Assembly (NCBI GenBank): GCA_964545855.1
Contig: CAZJHD010000001.1
Location: 62,001-126,000 of the forward strand
Source: CAZJHD01 sp964545855
GTDB lineage: Bacteria > Planctomycetota > UBA1135 > JACQFD01
Direction of reading: 5' to 3'
Length of the DNA: 64,000 bases
The position numbers were made by a program, and so were the translations under genes. Of the stretch, positions 41,233 to 49,824 are shown piece after piece (within the stretch, counting starts at the first letter, position 1; each line of letters starts with the position of its first letter). The notes below the pieces were generated by a model. The model was given only the letters and a program-made list of their open reading frames with translations. It did no database searches and was not told the origin of the DNA.

Positions 41233-43827
41233 ATGATCCCTTCGACGCAACACCTTCCTTCCCCTCGTCGCGACGCAGGATCTTTGCGATGCCCTCGGCT
41301 GCTCCTCACGGCCGGAGCCGTGGCGTTCGCCGCGGCTCCGGCCGCCTTCCCCCAGGGCGGCAACACCGCGGCGCGCGAGCTGCCCGCCTTCGCCCGACAG
41401 CCCGTCCGCTTCGTCGAGCGGCCGCTCGCCGCGCCCGGCGCGCCGCGCTTCGAGGTGGCGGCGCCAGGAGGCGCTGCGGCGCTGCGGTCTGGCGCGATCG
41501 CTCTCGCGATCCCGGGCGATCGCGAGGGATCCTTCGAGCGCGTCGTCCTCTCCTTCGAGGGCGCCGATCCCGCAGCGCGCCTCGAGGGCGAGGAGCCCGA
41601 CGGAGCGCGGCATCACGATCTCCGGGGCGGACGCCAAGAAGAGTGGACGCCTCGGCGGCCGAGCTTCCGGGTCGTCGGGTGCGCGGGGCTCTACCCCGGA
41701 GTCGATCTGGTCCTGCGCGAGGAGCTGGGCCAGCTCGAATACGACCTCCTCCTCGCTCCGGGCGCCGAGCCGAGCGCGATCGTCGTCCGGGTCGACGGCG
41801 CCGACTCCATCGCCCGCGATCGGGATGGCTCGTTGTCGATCCGAGTCGGCGGCCGGACGATTCGGCAGTCTCCGCCGAAGACCTTCGCCCTCGCCGCGGG
41901 CGGCGCGCGACACGAGATCCCGTCGGCGGTCCGGATCGTCGACTCCACGCGGTTCGGGTTCGAGCTGGGCTTGCGCGATCCGGAGAGCGCCCTCGTCATC
42001 GACCCCGGAATCGTCTTCGCCACCTACGTCGGGGGTGCCTCCCTCGACGACATCTACGACGTGGCCGTCGGGAGCGACGGCGCCGCCTACCTGACGGGGC
42101 GAATGGGGAGCGGCTTCACGACGACTCCGGGCGCCTTCCAGCCGACCTACCATGGCGGGCCGCTCTTCCAGAGCGATGCCTTCGCTCTGAAGCTCCAGCC
42201 GAACGGCGCAAGCGCCACCTACGCCACCTATCTCGGAGGGAGCGGCGACGACATCGGCTACGGCATCGGCCTCTCCCCGCAGGCCGAGGCCATCGTCTAC
42301 GCGGTGACCGGCTCTTTCGACCTGCCGCTCACACCGAACCCCTACAGCGTCCAGCCCGACGGAGGCTACGTGGCGAAGCTCTCGCCCGACGGCTCGGCCC
42401 TCGTCTTCGCGACGACCTTCGTCGGCCACACGTGGTCGACCGCATCCATGGAAGTGGACGCGCAGGGCTTTCCGTACGTCGCGGGACTCGTCGCGCCTCC
42501 CCTCAACTTCGCGACCCCCGGCGCCTTCCAGACGGTGCCCACTGGAGGCAACGCCGACGGCTTCGTCGCCAAGATGAACCTCGACGGCTCGGCCCTCGTC
42601 TACGCCACGTACTTGAGCGCCTACCCGGGAGCCTGGATCTACGACATCGCCCTCGACGCGCAGAAGGCGGTCTACGCCGTGGGGGAGACCTCCTCGACGA
42701 CGTTCCCGGTGACGCCCGGCGCATTCCAGACGGTGAACGCGCCGACGAGCATTCTCGGGGGAAGCGTCGGCTTCGTGGCGAAGCTCTCCCCCCAGGGAGA
42801 CTCGCTCCACTACTGCACCTACCTCGGCGGCACGATGCAGATCGATCGCGCGAATACGGTCTCGGTCGATGCGCAGGGGTCTGCGGTCGTGGGCGGCTTC
42901 ACCAGCTCCGCAGACTTCCCCGTCACGGGCGGAACTCTCGACCCCGTCTGGTCCCAGCCTCAGCGCACCTTTGTCGCGCGGTTGAGTCCTGCGGGGGACG
43001 CGCTGATCTACTCGACCTTCATCCCACCGCCAACCAACCTCTCACAGTACGTCGGAGTGGGGTCGCTCCATGCCGAACTGGAGGGCGCAATCCTTACAGG
43101 AGTCTCGACCGTGGGATTGCCCTACACGCCCGATGCATTCGACACGACCGTCGTGGGCTATCAAGGCGATGCATTCGTCGCGCGCCTGAGCCCCCTCGGC
43201 ACGAGTCTCACGTTCGCGAGCTATCTCGGAGGGTCGGGCGCGGACTTCGCGCGTTCCGTTGCCGTCGACAGCACGGGCGCGGTCTACGCCGCTGGATTCA
43301 CCGACTCCAAGAACTTCCCCGTGAACGGCCACGCCTACGACAAGGTCCTCGAAGGGACCTCGTGGGACGGCTTCCTCGCGAAGATCACGGTCCCGAAGCT
43401 CCCCTTCGGCATCGCCTCCTACGGCACCGGTACGCCCGGCTGCCTCGGGCCGCAGCGCCTCTGGGTCGAGACGCCGCTCCACCTCGGGCAGAAGGCCTTC
43501 GTCTTCGGCTGCGACGCGGCGCCGATCGGCGGCTCGGGCGGAGTGCTGCTGAGCGACCTGCAGGACCTCGCCGGCTCCGATCCCTTCTTCCTCGGCATCG
43601 CGCTCCACGTCGACCTCTTCTCGCCGAACGTCGCGAGCGTGCCGCTCTTCGCGCCGCCGCACTACGCGGGCATGGCGGCGAACACGGTCGTGATCCCGAG
43701 CGACTCCGCCCTCCTCGGGAAGACCTTCTACGCGCAGGCCCTCTGGCTCTGGCCGCAGGGCGCCTGCACTCCGTCGCTCTACGGCCTCAGCACCTCGAAC
43801 GGCCTCGCGATGACGGTGATCCCGTGA
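41233..43827 (+). CDS. Secreted SBBP beta-propeller repeat protein with shared C-terminal module
   Basis: 864 residues from ATG. Signal peptide near 20-41 (LLLTAGAVAFAAAPAAFPQG). The N-domain (about 45-260; FVERPLAAPGAPRFEVAAPG, CAGLYPGVDLVLREELGQLE, YDLLLAPGAEPSAIVVRVDG) and SBBP units (VYAVGETSSTTFPVTPGAFQ and similar) are paralogous to the gene 18 nt upstream. The final 137 residues (SYGTGTPGCLGPQRL, GSDPFFLGIALHVDLF, LLGKTFYAQALWLWPQGACT, LYGLSTSNGLAMTVIP) are the same module as in the two FG-GAP proteins. Predicted exported; probably a surface or extracellular propeller. Confidence 0.87.
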   Translation: MIPSTQHLPSPRRDAGSLRCPRLLLTAGAVAFAAAPAAFPQGGNTAARELPAFARQPVRFVERPLAAPGAPRFEVAAPGGAAALRSGAIALAIPGDREGSFERVVLSFEGADPAARLEGEEPDGARHHDLRGGRQEEWTPRRPSFRVVGCAGLYPGVDLVLREELGQLEYDLLLAPGAEPSAIVVRVDGADSIARDRDGSLSIRVGGRTIRQSPPKTFALAAGGARHEIPSAVRIVDSTRFGFELGLRDPESALVIDPGIVFATYVGGASLDDIYDVAVGSDGAAYLTGRMGSGFTTTPGAFQPTYHGGPLFQSDAFALKLQPNGASATYATYLGGSGDDIGYGIGLSPQAEAIVYAVTGSFDLPLTPNPYSVQPDGGYVAKLSPDGSALVFATTFVGHTWSTASMEVDAQGFPYVAGLVAPPLNFATPGAFQTVPTGGNADGFVAKMNLDGSALVYATYLSAYPGAWIYDIALDAQKAVYAVGETSSTTFPVTPGAFQTVNAPTSILGGSVGFVAKLSPQGDSLHYCTYLGGTMQIDRANTVSVDAQGSAVVGGFTSSADFPVTGGTLDPVWSQPQRTFVARLSPAGDALIYSTFIPPPTNLSQYVGVGSLHAELEGAILTGVSTVGLPYTPDAFDTTVVGYQGDAFVARLSPLGTSLTFASYLGGSGADFARSVAVDSTGAVYAAGFTDSKNFPVNGHAYDKVLEGTSWDGFLAKITVPKLPFGIASYGTGTPGCLGPQRLWVETPLHLGQKAFVFGCDAAPIGGSGGVLLSDLQDLAGSDPFFLGIALHVDLFSPNVASVPLFAPPHYAGMAANTVVIPSDSALLGKTFYAQALWLWPQGACTPSLYGLSTSNGLAMTVIP

Positions 43828-43918
43828 CGTGAGCGGCTCACGGCGGCGTTCGGCGGCCGGGCACCGTCGGAGTCCCTCGGGAGTGGCCGAAGCCGCCGTC
43901 CGATGCGACGCTGTCGCC

Positions 43919-46846
43919 TTGCGCGCCCCGCGACTGCTCCTCGTCCTCGCCGGTACCGCCTGCGTCGTCTCGAGCGTCCTCTCCTGCTCGGGGGCCGCGG
44001 GCGCGGGAGGCGAGGATCTCGCGCGGGAGTTCGACCCGGCCTCCGTCGCGCGCGGCGAGTTGCTCCTGGAGGAGCTGCAGTGCATCGCGTGCCACGCGGC
44101 GCCGCCGTCGACCGCGCCGCGCCTGCGTGCCCGCTCCGCGCCGGACCTCGCGGAGGTCGGAGCGCGAACCACGCCCGCCGGATTGCGGCGCTGGCTCGCG
44201 GCGCCCCACGCGGCGAAGCCGGGCACGCCGATGCCCGATCTCCTGGCGTCCCTCGACGGGGTCGAGCGCGAGGAGGCGCTCGACGCGCTCGTGCACCACC
44301 TCGCGTCGCGGGGCGGCCCGCTCGCACCGGAGCCGCTCGCCCTCGACGGCGGCGCCTTCGAGCGAGGTCGGCGGCTCTACCACGCGGTCGGCTGCGTCGC
44401 CTGCCACGCGCCGCTGGAGCCGGCGCTCGCGCTCGCCGACGCGAGCCGTCGCGCGGACTTCGACGGGGAGGACGCGCCGGGGACGAACGGCACGCTGCTC
44501 GCCGAGGGGGCGCCCGCGACGCCGTCGCCCTCGGTGCCCCTCGGCGACCTCGCGGGGAGCACGACGCCGCGCGCCCTCGCGGCGTTCCTCCGCGATCCGC
44601 TGCGCGCACGGCCGTCGGGCCGCATGCCGTCGCTCGGGCTCACGGAGGGCGAGGCGAGCGACCTCGCCCACTACCTGATCGCGAAGCCGGTCCTCGACGC
44701 GGGCCGCGTGGGTGCTGCGCCGGGGCTCCTCTACGACTACTTCGAGGACGCCTTCGACGAGGACGCGCCCGACTTCGCGAAGCGCGCGGCCGCGAGGACC
44801 GGCATCGCGCCCGACTTCGGCGAACTGCCGGAGCACCGCGAGGACGGCTTCGGATTCCGATTCCACGGCTGGCTCGACGTGCCGGCGGAGGGTCTCTGGC
44901 GCTTCGAGACGGAGTCCGACGACGGCTCGCGGCTCCTCGTCGACGGCCAGCTCGTCGTGCGCAACGACGGGCACCATCCGATGCAGCGCGCGCGGGGCGA
45001 GGTGCGTCTCGACGCGGGGCCGCACGCGATCGAGGTGACCTTCTTCGAGGGCGCCGGCCAGCAGGGTCTGCGCGTGCGCTGGGAGGGGCCAAGCGTCGCG
45101 ATGGAGCCGATCCCCGCGCGCCGTCTCTCGCACCGCACCATCGAGGCGCCGCGCGCGGAGCCCTTCGCGGTCGACGCTTCGAAGGCCGCGCGCGGCGGCG
45201 TGCTGCTGGCGTCGCTCGGCTGCGTCGCCTGCCATCCCCGGGGCGCGGAGCCCGCCGGCGATCCGAACCGCGGGCCGGCGCTGGCGGACCTCGATCCGCG
45301 GGAGGGCTGCCTCGACGCCACCGGGAGCACGAGCGCTCCGCGCTTCGCGCTCACGGACGCGGACCGGGCCGCACTCCGCGGAGCGATCCGCGCACACGCC
45401 TCCGGCGACGCGTTCGCGGCGCACGTCGAGCCGCACGTCGCGCCACAGCTCGCGCCGCGCGACGCGCTCGCGCGCGAACTCGATCGCTTCCGGTGCGGCG
45501 CGTGCCACGAGCGCGACGGCGCCGGCGGCCCCGCGCCCGACCGCCGCGGGTACTTCCAGGCGGATGCGAAGGCGGAGCTCGGCGACGAAGGGCGTTTCCC
45601 GCCGCGGCTCGACGGCATCGGCGCGAAGCTCCGCCGCGCGTGGCTCGAGGAGGTCCTCGTCGAAGGAGCCGTCGTGCGCCCGACGATGCGCACGCGCATG
45701 CCGCGCTTCGGCCGCGCGAACGTGGGGCACTTGCCGGCGCTCCTCGCCGACGCCGACGGCGCGCCGCCGGAGGAGCGCGAGGCGCACTTCGATCTCGAGG
45801 CGATCGAGGCGGGCCGCCGGCTCGTCGGCACGAAGGGCGGGCTCGGCTGCATCCAGTGCCACGGATTCGCGGGCGTCGAGTCCCTCGGGATGAACACCGT
45901 GGACCTCGCCGGCGTGACGGAGCGTCTCTCGCGCGCCTGGTTCACGAAGCTCCTCGCGGATCCCGCGTCCGTGAACCTGCTCACGCGCATGCCGGTCTAC
46001 TGGGTGAACGGCAGGAGCCCGGTGAAGGACCTCTACGACGGCGATCCGTCGCGGCAGATCGACGCGATGTGGACGTACCTCGCCCTCGGGCGCTCGGCGC
46101 CGCTGCCGAAGGGGCTCCAGGTCTCCGGCGCCGAGTACGAGCTGGAGCCGATCGAAGAGCCGATCCTCTGCGGCGTCTTCATGGAGGGAGTGAGCCCGCG
46201 CACGCTCCTCGTGGGATATCCCGAGCGCACGCACGTCGCCTTCGACGTGGAGAGCTCGCGGCTCGCGAAGGTCTGGCGCGGGCGCTTCTTCGACGCGCGG
46301 GGGACGTGGCACGGACGCGCGGGGAAGCTGGAGCGGCCGCCGGGCGACGACGTGCTCGACCTCGCGCCGGGCGCGCCCCTGGCGATCCTCGGACGCGCGG
46401 AGGCGGAGTGGCCGGCCGGCTCGGGACGCGACGCGGGGCTCCGGCCCCGAGGGAGGACCTGGGACGAGCTGCGGCGCCCCGTCTTCCAGTACCGGCTCGG
46501 CGAGACGCTGATCACGGAGCTGGCCGTGCCGATGCTCCGGCCCGACGGGAGCTGGATCGCGAGGACCTTCGTCCTCCGTGCGCAGGAGCGCGTCGCCGGT
46601 CTCTGGCACCGCGCCGCCGTCGGCCGCGACATCGTGCGCGTCGAGGAGTCGACCGGTCGCGCGGCCTTCCGCGTCGACGGCCGCGCGACGTTCCGCGTGC
46701 TCGGGCCCTCCGCCGCGGAGGCGCGGGTGGTCGCGACGGCCGCGGGCGCCGAGCTCCGCGTTCCGGTCGCCTTCGAGCGGAGTCCCTACGGCGGGCCCGA
46801 CCACGACCTCTGGGTCGCGTCCCTGCAGCTGGAGTTCACCTGGTGA
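43919..46846 (+). CDS. Multi-haem cytochrome c lipoprotein with PA14 domain
   Basis: 975 residues from TTG at 43919, chosen because it gives a compact lipoprotein signal (MRAPRLLLVLAG... SVLSC); GTG codons at 43829 and 43883 are possible alternatives. Five CxxCH haem sites: CIACH (about 55), CVACH (159), CVACH (435), CGACH (526) and CIQCH (644). A PA14 carbohydrate-binding-type domain lies at about 265-400 (DYFEDAFDEDAPDF, ESDDGSRLLVDGQLV). The C-terminal 300 residues are beta-rich. This fusion of cytochrome and PA14 is typical of planctomycete periplasmic proteins. The stop overlaps the next start (GTGA); together they look like an electron-accepting subunit and a dehydrogenase. Confidence 0.85.
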   Translation: MRAPRLLLVLAGTACVVSSVLSCSGAAGAGGEDLAREFDPASVARGELLLEELQCIACHAAPPSTAPRLRARSAPDLAEVGARTTPAGLRRWLAAPHAAKPGTPMPDLLASLDGVEREEALDALVHHLASRGGPLAPEPLALDGGAFERGRRLYHAVGCVACHAPLEPALALADASRRADFDGEDAPGTNGTLLAEGAPATPSPSVPLGDLAGSTTPRALAAFLRDPLRARPSGRMPSLGLTEGEASDLAHYLIAKPVLDAGRVGAAPGLLYDYFEDAFDEDAPDFAKRAAARTGIAPDFGELPEHREDGFGFRFHGWLDVPAEGLWRFETESDDGSRLLVDGQLVVRNDGHHPMQRARGEVRLDAGPHAIEVTFFEGAGQQGLRVRWEGPSVAMEPIPARRLSHRTIEAPRAEPFAVDASKAARGGVLLASLGCVACHPRGAEPAGDPNRGPALADLDPREGCLDATGSTSAPRFALTDADRAALRGAIRAHASGDAFAAHVEPHVAPQLAPRDALARELDRFRCGACHERDGAGGPAPDRRGYFQADAKAELGDEGRFPPRLDGIGAKLRRAWLEEVLVEGAVVRPTMRTRMPRFGRANVGHLPALLADADGAPPEEREAHFDLEAIEAGRRLVGTKGGLGCIQCHGFAGVESLGMNTVDLAGVTERLSRAWFTKLLADPASVNLLTRMPVYWVNGRSPVKDLYDGDPSRQIDAMWTYLALGRSAPLPKGLQVSGAEYELEPIEEPILCGVFMEGVSPRTLLVGYPERTHVAFDVESSRLAKVWRGRFFDARGTWHGRAGKLERPPGDDVLDLAPGAPLAILGRAEAEWPAGSGRDAGLRPRGRTWDELRRPVFQYRLGETLITELAVPMLRPDGSWIARTFVLRAQERVAGLWHRAAVGRDIVRVEESTGRAAFRVDGRATFRVLGPSAAEARVVATAAGAELRVPVAFERSPYGGPDHDLWVASLQLEFTW

Positions 46847-48291
46847 TCGCCCTCGCGCTCTCGGTCCTCGCCGCCACGATGCAGGGCGCATCGGCGTCGG
46901 AGGCCGACTTCTACCGCATCGTCACGGTCGGCGTGCCGAAGGAGATCGTCCTCGAGGTGAGCGGTCTCGCGTTCCTGCCGGACGGGAAGCTCCTGGCGGC
47001 GACGCGCCGCGGCGACGTGTGGACGCTCGACCGGCCGCTCGCGCCGGAGGGGAAGGGGATCGCCTTCGGGAAGTTCACGGACGGGCTCCAGGAGCCGCTC
47101 GGCCTCCTCCTGCATGACGGGTGGATCTGGTGCGCGCAGCGCGGCGAGCTCTCGCGCATGCGCGACGTCGACGGCGACGGTCGCGTCGACGAGCTCGAGA
47201 CCGTCTGCGACGACTGGCGCATCAGCGGGAACTACCACGAGTACACGTTCGGTCCGGTCCTCGGCGGCGACGGCGCGCTCTGGATGACGACGAACAAGCC
47301 CTTCGGCGACGAGCCCTTCGGCCGCGTCGATTGGCGCGGCTGGGCGATCTCCGTCGACGCCGGCGGGCGCATGACGCCGCGCGCCTGCGGGCTGCGCTCG
47401 CCGTCGGGGATCGGCACGAGCCCCGAAGGCGTCGTCTTCTACTCCGACAACCAGGGCGAGTGGTGCGGCACGAGCAAGCTCGCGGCGCTCGAGGACGGCG
47501 ACTTCCACGGCCACCCGCACGGTCTCTTCTCGGCGCGGCGCCCCGAGTGGCGCTTCGGGCATCCGGGCGATCCGCCCGACGGGAAGCCGATCCCCGAGGT
47601 GGCCCGCGCGATGCCGTCTCTGAGGCTGCCGGCGGTGTGGTTCCCCTACGACGAGATGGGGCGCTCCGCGTCGGGCTTCGTCTGGGACACGACGGGCGGG
47701 ACGTTCGGCCCCTTCGCGGGGCAGGTCTTCATCGGCGACCAGTACTCCTCCGAGGTGATGCGCGTCTCGCTGGAGAAGGTGCGCGGCCGCTGGCAGGGCG
47801 CGTGCCATCCCTTCGTGCGCGGGCTCGCCTGCGGCATCGTGCGGCTCGCCTTCGCGCCCGACGGGTCCCTCTTCGCCGGGCTCACGAACCGCGGCTGGCC
47901 CTCCGTGGGGCCGAAGGGCGAGGGGCTCCAGCGGATCCTGTGGACGGGGAAGACGCCCTTCGAGGTGCACACGATGAGCGCGCGCGCCGACGGCTTCGAG
48001 CTGCGGTTCACGGAGCCCGTCGACGCGGCGTCGGCGGCGGACGCCGCGAGCTACGCCATGGAGAGCTGGACCTACCGGCTCCACAGCGACTACGGCAGCC
48101 CGAAGATCGACGAAGCGAAGCCCGCGATCGTCGCGGCGGAGGTCTCCGGCGACGGTGCGACGGTGCACCTGCGCGTCGACGGTCTGCGCGAGGGCTACGT
48201 CCACGCGCTGCGGCTGCCGGGCGTCCGTTCGCGCGCCGGCGCGCCGCTGCTGCATCCGGTCGCCTACTACACGCTGAACGCGATTCCCTGA
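46843..48291 (+). CDS. Secreted sugar dehydrogenase-like beta-propeller (GDH/sorbosone family)
   Basis: 482 residues from GTG overlapping the cytochrome stop. Signal peptide (about 1-19, ALALSVLAATMQGASAS). Propeller motifs of the PVC-type membrane-bound dehydrogenase and glucose/sorbosone dehydrogenase group: VSGLAFLPDGKLLAATRRGD, LQEPLGLLLHDGWIWCAQRG, DVDGDGRVDELETVCDDW, GNYHEYTFGPVLGGDGALWM, GLRSPSGIGTSPEGVVFYSD and QVFIGDQYSSEVMRV. The last 100 residues are an Ig-like tail. It presumably oxidises a sugar or polyol in the periplasm and passes electrons to the coupled cytochrome. The cofactor (PQQ or none) is not evident. Confidence 0.78.
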   Translation: MIALALSVLAATMQGASASEADFYRIVTVGVPKEIVLEVSGLAFLPDGKLLAATRRGDVWTLDRPLAPEGKGIAFGKFTDGLQEPLGLLLHDGWIWCAQRGELSRMRDVDGDGRVDELETVCDDWRISGNYHEYTFGPVLGGDGALWMTTNKPFGDEPFGRVDWRGWAISVDAGGRMTPRACGLRSPSGIGTSPEGVVFYSDNQGEWCGTSKLAALEDGDFHGHPHGLFSARRPEWRFGHPGDPPDGKPIPEVARAMPSLRLPAVWFPYDEMGRSASGFVWDTTGGTFGPFAGQVFIGDQYSSEVMRVSLEKVRGRWQGACHPFVRGLACGIVRLAFAPDGSLFAGLTNRGWPSVGPKGEGLQRILWTGKTPFEVHTMSARADGFELRFTEPVDAASAADAASYAMESWTYRLHSDYGSPKIDEAKPAIVAAEVSGDGATVHLRVDGLREGYVHALRLPGVRSRAGAPLLHPVAYYTLNAIP

Positions 48292-48315
48292 GATCTCTCC
48301 TTGGGAGTCGTCGGT

Positions 48316-48418
48316 CCCGGGAATGGGGTCAGACCCATCTCTCCCGCCCCCTTCTCGCGGCGCGCGCCGCGCGCCGCGGGGATGGGGCGGGAGAGATGGG
48401 TCTGACCCCATTCCCGGG
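48316..48418. repeat. 103-nt hairpin made of two inverted GGGGTCWGACCC repeats (copies 5 and 6)
   Basis: Outer arms CCCGGGAATGGGGTCAGACC and complement match over about 35 nt with CATCTCTCCCGCCCC continuing inwards; the centre is CG-rich (GCGGCGCGCGCCGCG). It lies between the convergent dehydrogenase gene (stop 48291) and the efflux operon (stop 48436), so it could terminate transcription from both sides. Confidence 0.85.
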
Positions 48419-48435
48419 TCGCAAGCCCGAGGCCC

Positions 48436-49824
48436 TCAGCGCCGCGCGGTCGCCGCGCGCGGAGTGTCGAGCGGGGCGCCGAGGACTCTCTCCAGGGCGA
48501 ACCGCGATCGCGCGGACTCCCGAAGGGTTTCGATCCCGGCGCTCCGCGCCTCGAGGAGAGTGCGGCGCGACTGCAGCATCGAGAGCAGGATCGTGTCGCC
48601 GAGCTCGAACGACCGCTCGGCCAGGGCGGCGCCGCGCTCCGCGTTCGGAATCAGCTCCTCGTCGGCGAAGCGCGCCGCGCGCGCGGCGATCGACGCCCGA
48701 TCGGCGGCGGCGCGCACCTCCTGGCCGGCGTCCGCTTCCAGGGCCTCGAGCTCCTTCCGCGCTTCCGCGAGGAGGAACGCAGCGCGGCTCACCTGCGCCT
48801 GGTTCTGATCGAAGAGCGGAATCGCGACGGTGGCACCCGGGCCGAGGAGGAGCGCCGCCGTGCTCCCGCCCTCGGGCCGCTCGACGGAGAGACCCGCGTC
48901 CGTGCGCGGAAAGAGGCGCGCGCGCTCGCGGTCGACCTGCGCCTCCGCGGCGGCGACGCTGCGCGCCGCGGCGCGGAGATCGGGACGGTCTCGCAGGCAC
49001 CTCGCGACGAGCGCCTCGGAATCGAGCTCGACCGGAGCCGGCGCGACGAGCGGGTCGGTCAGCGCGACGTCGATGGGATCTCCGCGGAGGGAGAGCAGCG
49101 CGCCGAGGGCGCGCCGCGCGTCGGACTCCTCGCGCTCCGCCCGGAGTTCGGCTCGCTCCGCCTCGAGGACGACGCTCGTCGCGAGGCTCTCGTCCGTCGT
49201 CGTCGCGACGCCCGCCTCCACCCGACGGCGCACGCCTTCCAGCGACCGCCGCGCGAGGTCGGCGCTCGCGCGCGCGATGGAGCGCGCCTCGCGCGCGGCG
49301 ACGCTCTCGACGTAGGCGTCCTTCGTCCGGAACACGAGCTCACCCGCGAAGCGCGAGAGCTCGAGGATCCGCTGCTCCAGTCCCGCGCGCGCGACCTGCT
49401 CGCGCGACGAGAGGCTCCAGAGGTCGGAGACGCTCGCCACCAGATCCGCCGTCCATCGAACGCGGCCGCCCGTGTCCGGGAAGAGGAAAGCGAGGCTGAG
49501 GCTCGGATTCGCGAGGAGCCCCGACTGGACGAGCTCCGACCGCGCGACGCCGAGACCCATGAAGCCCGCCTGGAGCCGGCGGTTGTTGAGGAGCGCGAGG
49601 CGCGCCGCCTCCTCGAGACCGAGGCCGTCGGCGAGCATCGTGCGGATCTCCTCGTCCGAGAGGACGGGTCTTTCCGGGTCGTGGACGGCAGTCGCGCCGG
49701 TCGTCGCGCGGATCTCCTCCGTGGCCCGCTGGTAGTCGGGCCGAGGATCGACCGACGCGCATCCGCCGAGCGCCAGAAGGAGGACGCAGCTCGGAGAGCG
49801 CCACCGAGAGACTTCGCTACGCAT
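48436..49824 (-). CDS. czcC: Outer-membrane efflux protein, TolC/CzcC family
   Basis: 462 residues from ATG at 49824, overlapping the end of the RND pump gene by 8 nt. Lipobox LALGGC near residue 20. Two OEP repeats: an amphipathic helix-strand pattern at about 65-250 (LGLEEAARLALLNNRRLQAG) and about 260-455 (RCLRDRPDLRAAARSVAAAE). Proteins of this type form trimeric outer-membrane ducts for RND pumps. The gene symbol reflects operon context with a CzcA-type pump; the metal transported is not shown. Confidence 0.88.
   Translation of the reverse strand: MRSEVSRWRSPSCVLLLALGGCASVDPRPDYQRATEEIRATTGATAVHDPERPVLSDEEIRTMLADGLGLEEAARLALLNNRRLQAGFMGLGVARSELVQSGLLANPSLSLAFLFPDTGGRVRWTADLVASVSDLWSLSSREQVARAGLEQRILELSRFAGELVFRTKDAYVESVAAREARSIARASADLARRSLEGVRRRVEAGVATTTDESLATSVVLEAERAELRAEREESDARRALGALLSLRGDPIDVALTDPLVAPAPVELDSEALVARCLRDRPDLRAAARSVAAAEAQVDRERARLFPRTDAGLSVERPEGGSTAALLLGPGATVAIPLFDQNQAQVSRAAFLLAEARKELEALEADAGQEVRAAADRASIAARAARFADEELIPNAERGAALAERSFELGDTILLSMLQSRRTLLEARSAGIETLRESARSRFALERVLGAPLDTPRAATARR

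Noticed and set aside
43838..46891. 1017-residue open frame antisense to the cytochrome gene
   Set aside because: Arg/Glu/Val-rich shadow; the plus strand has five CxxCH motifs, a PA14 domain and a lipobox.
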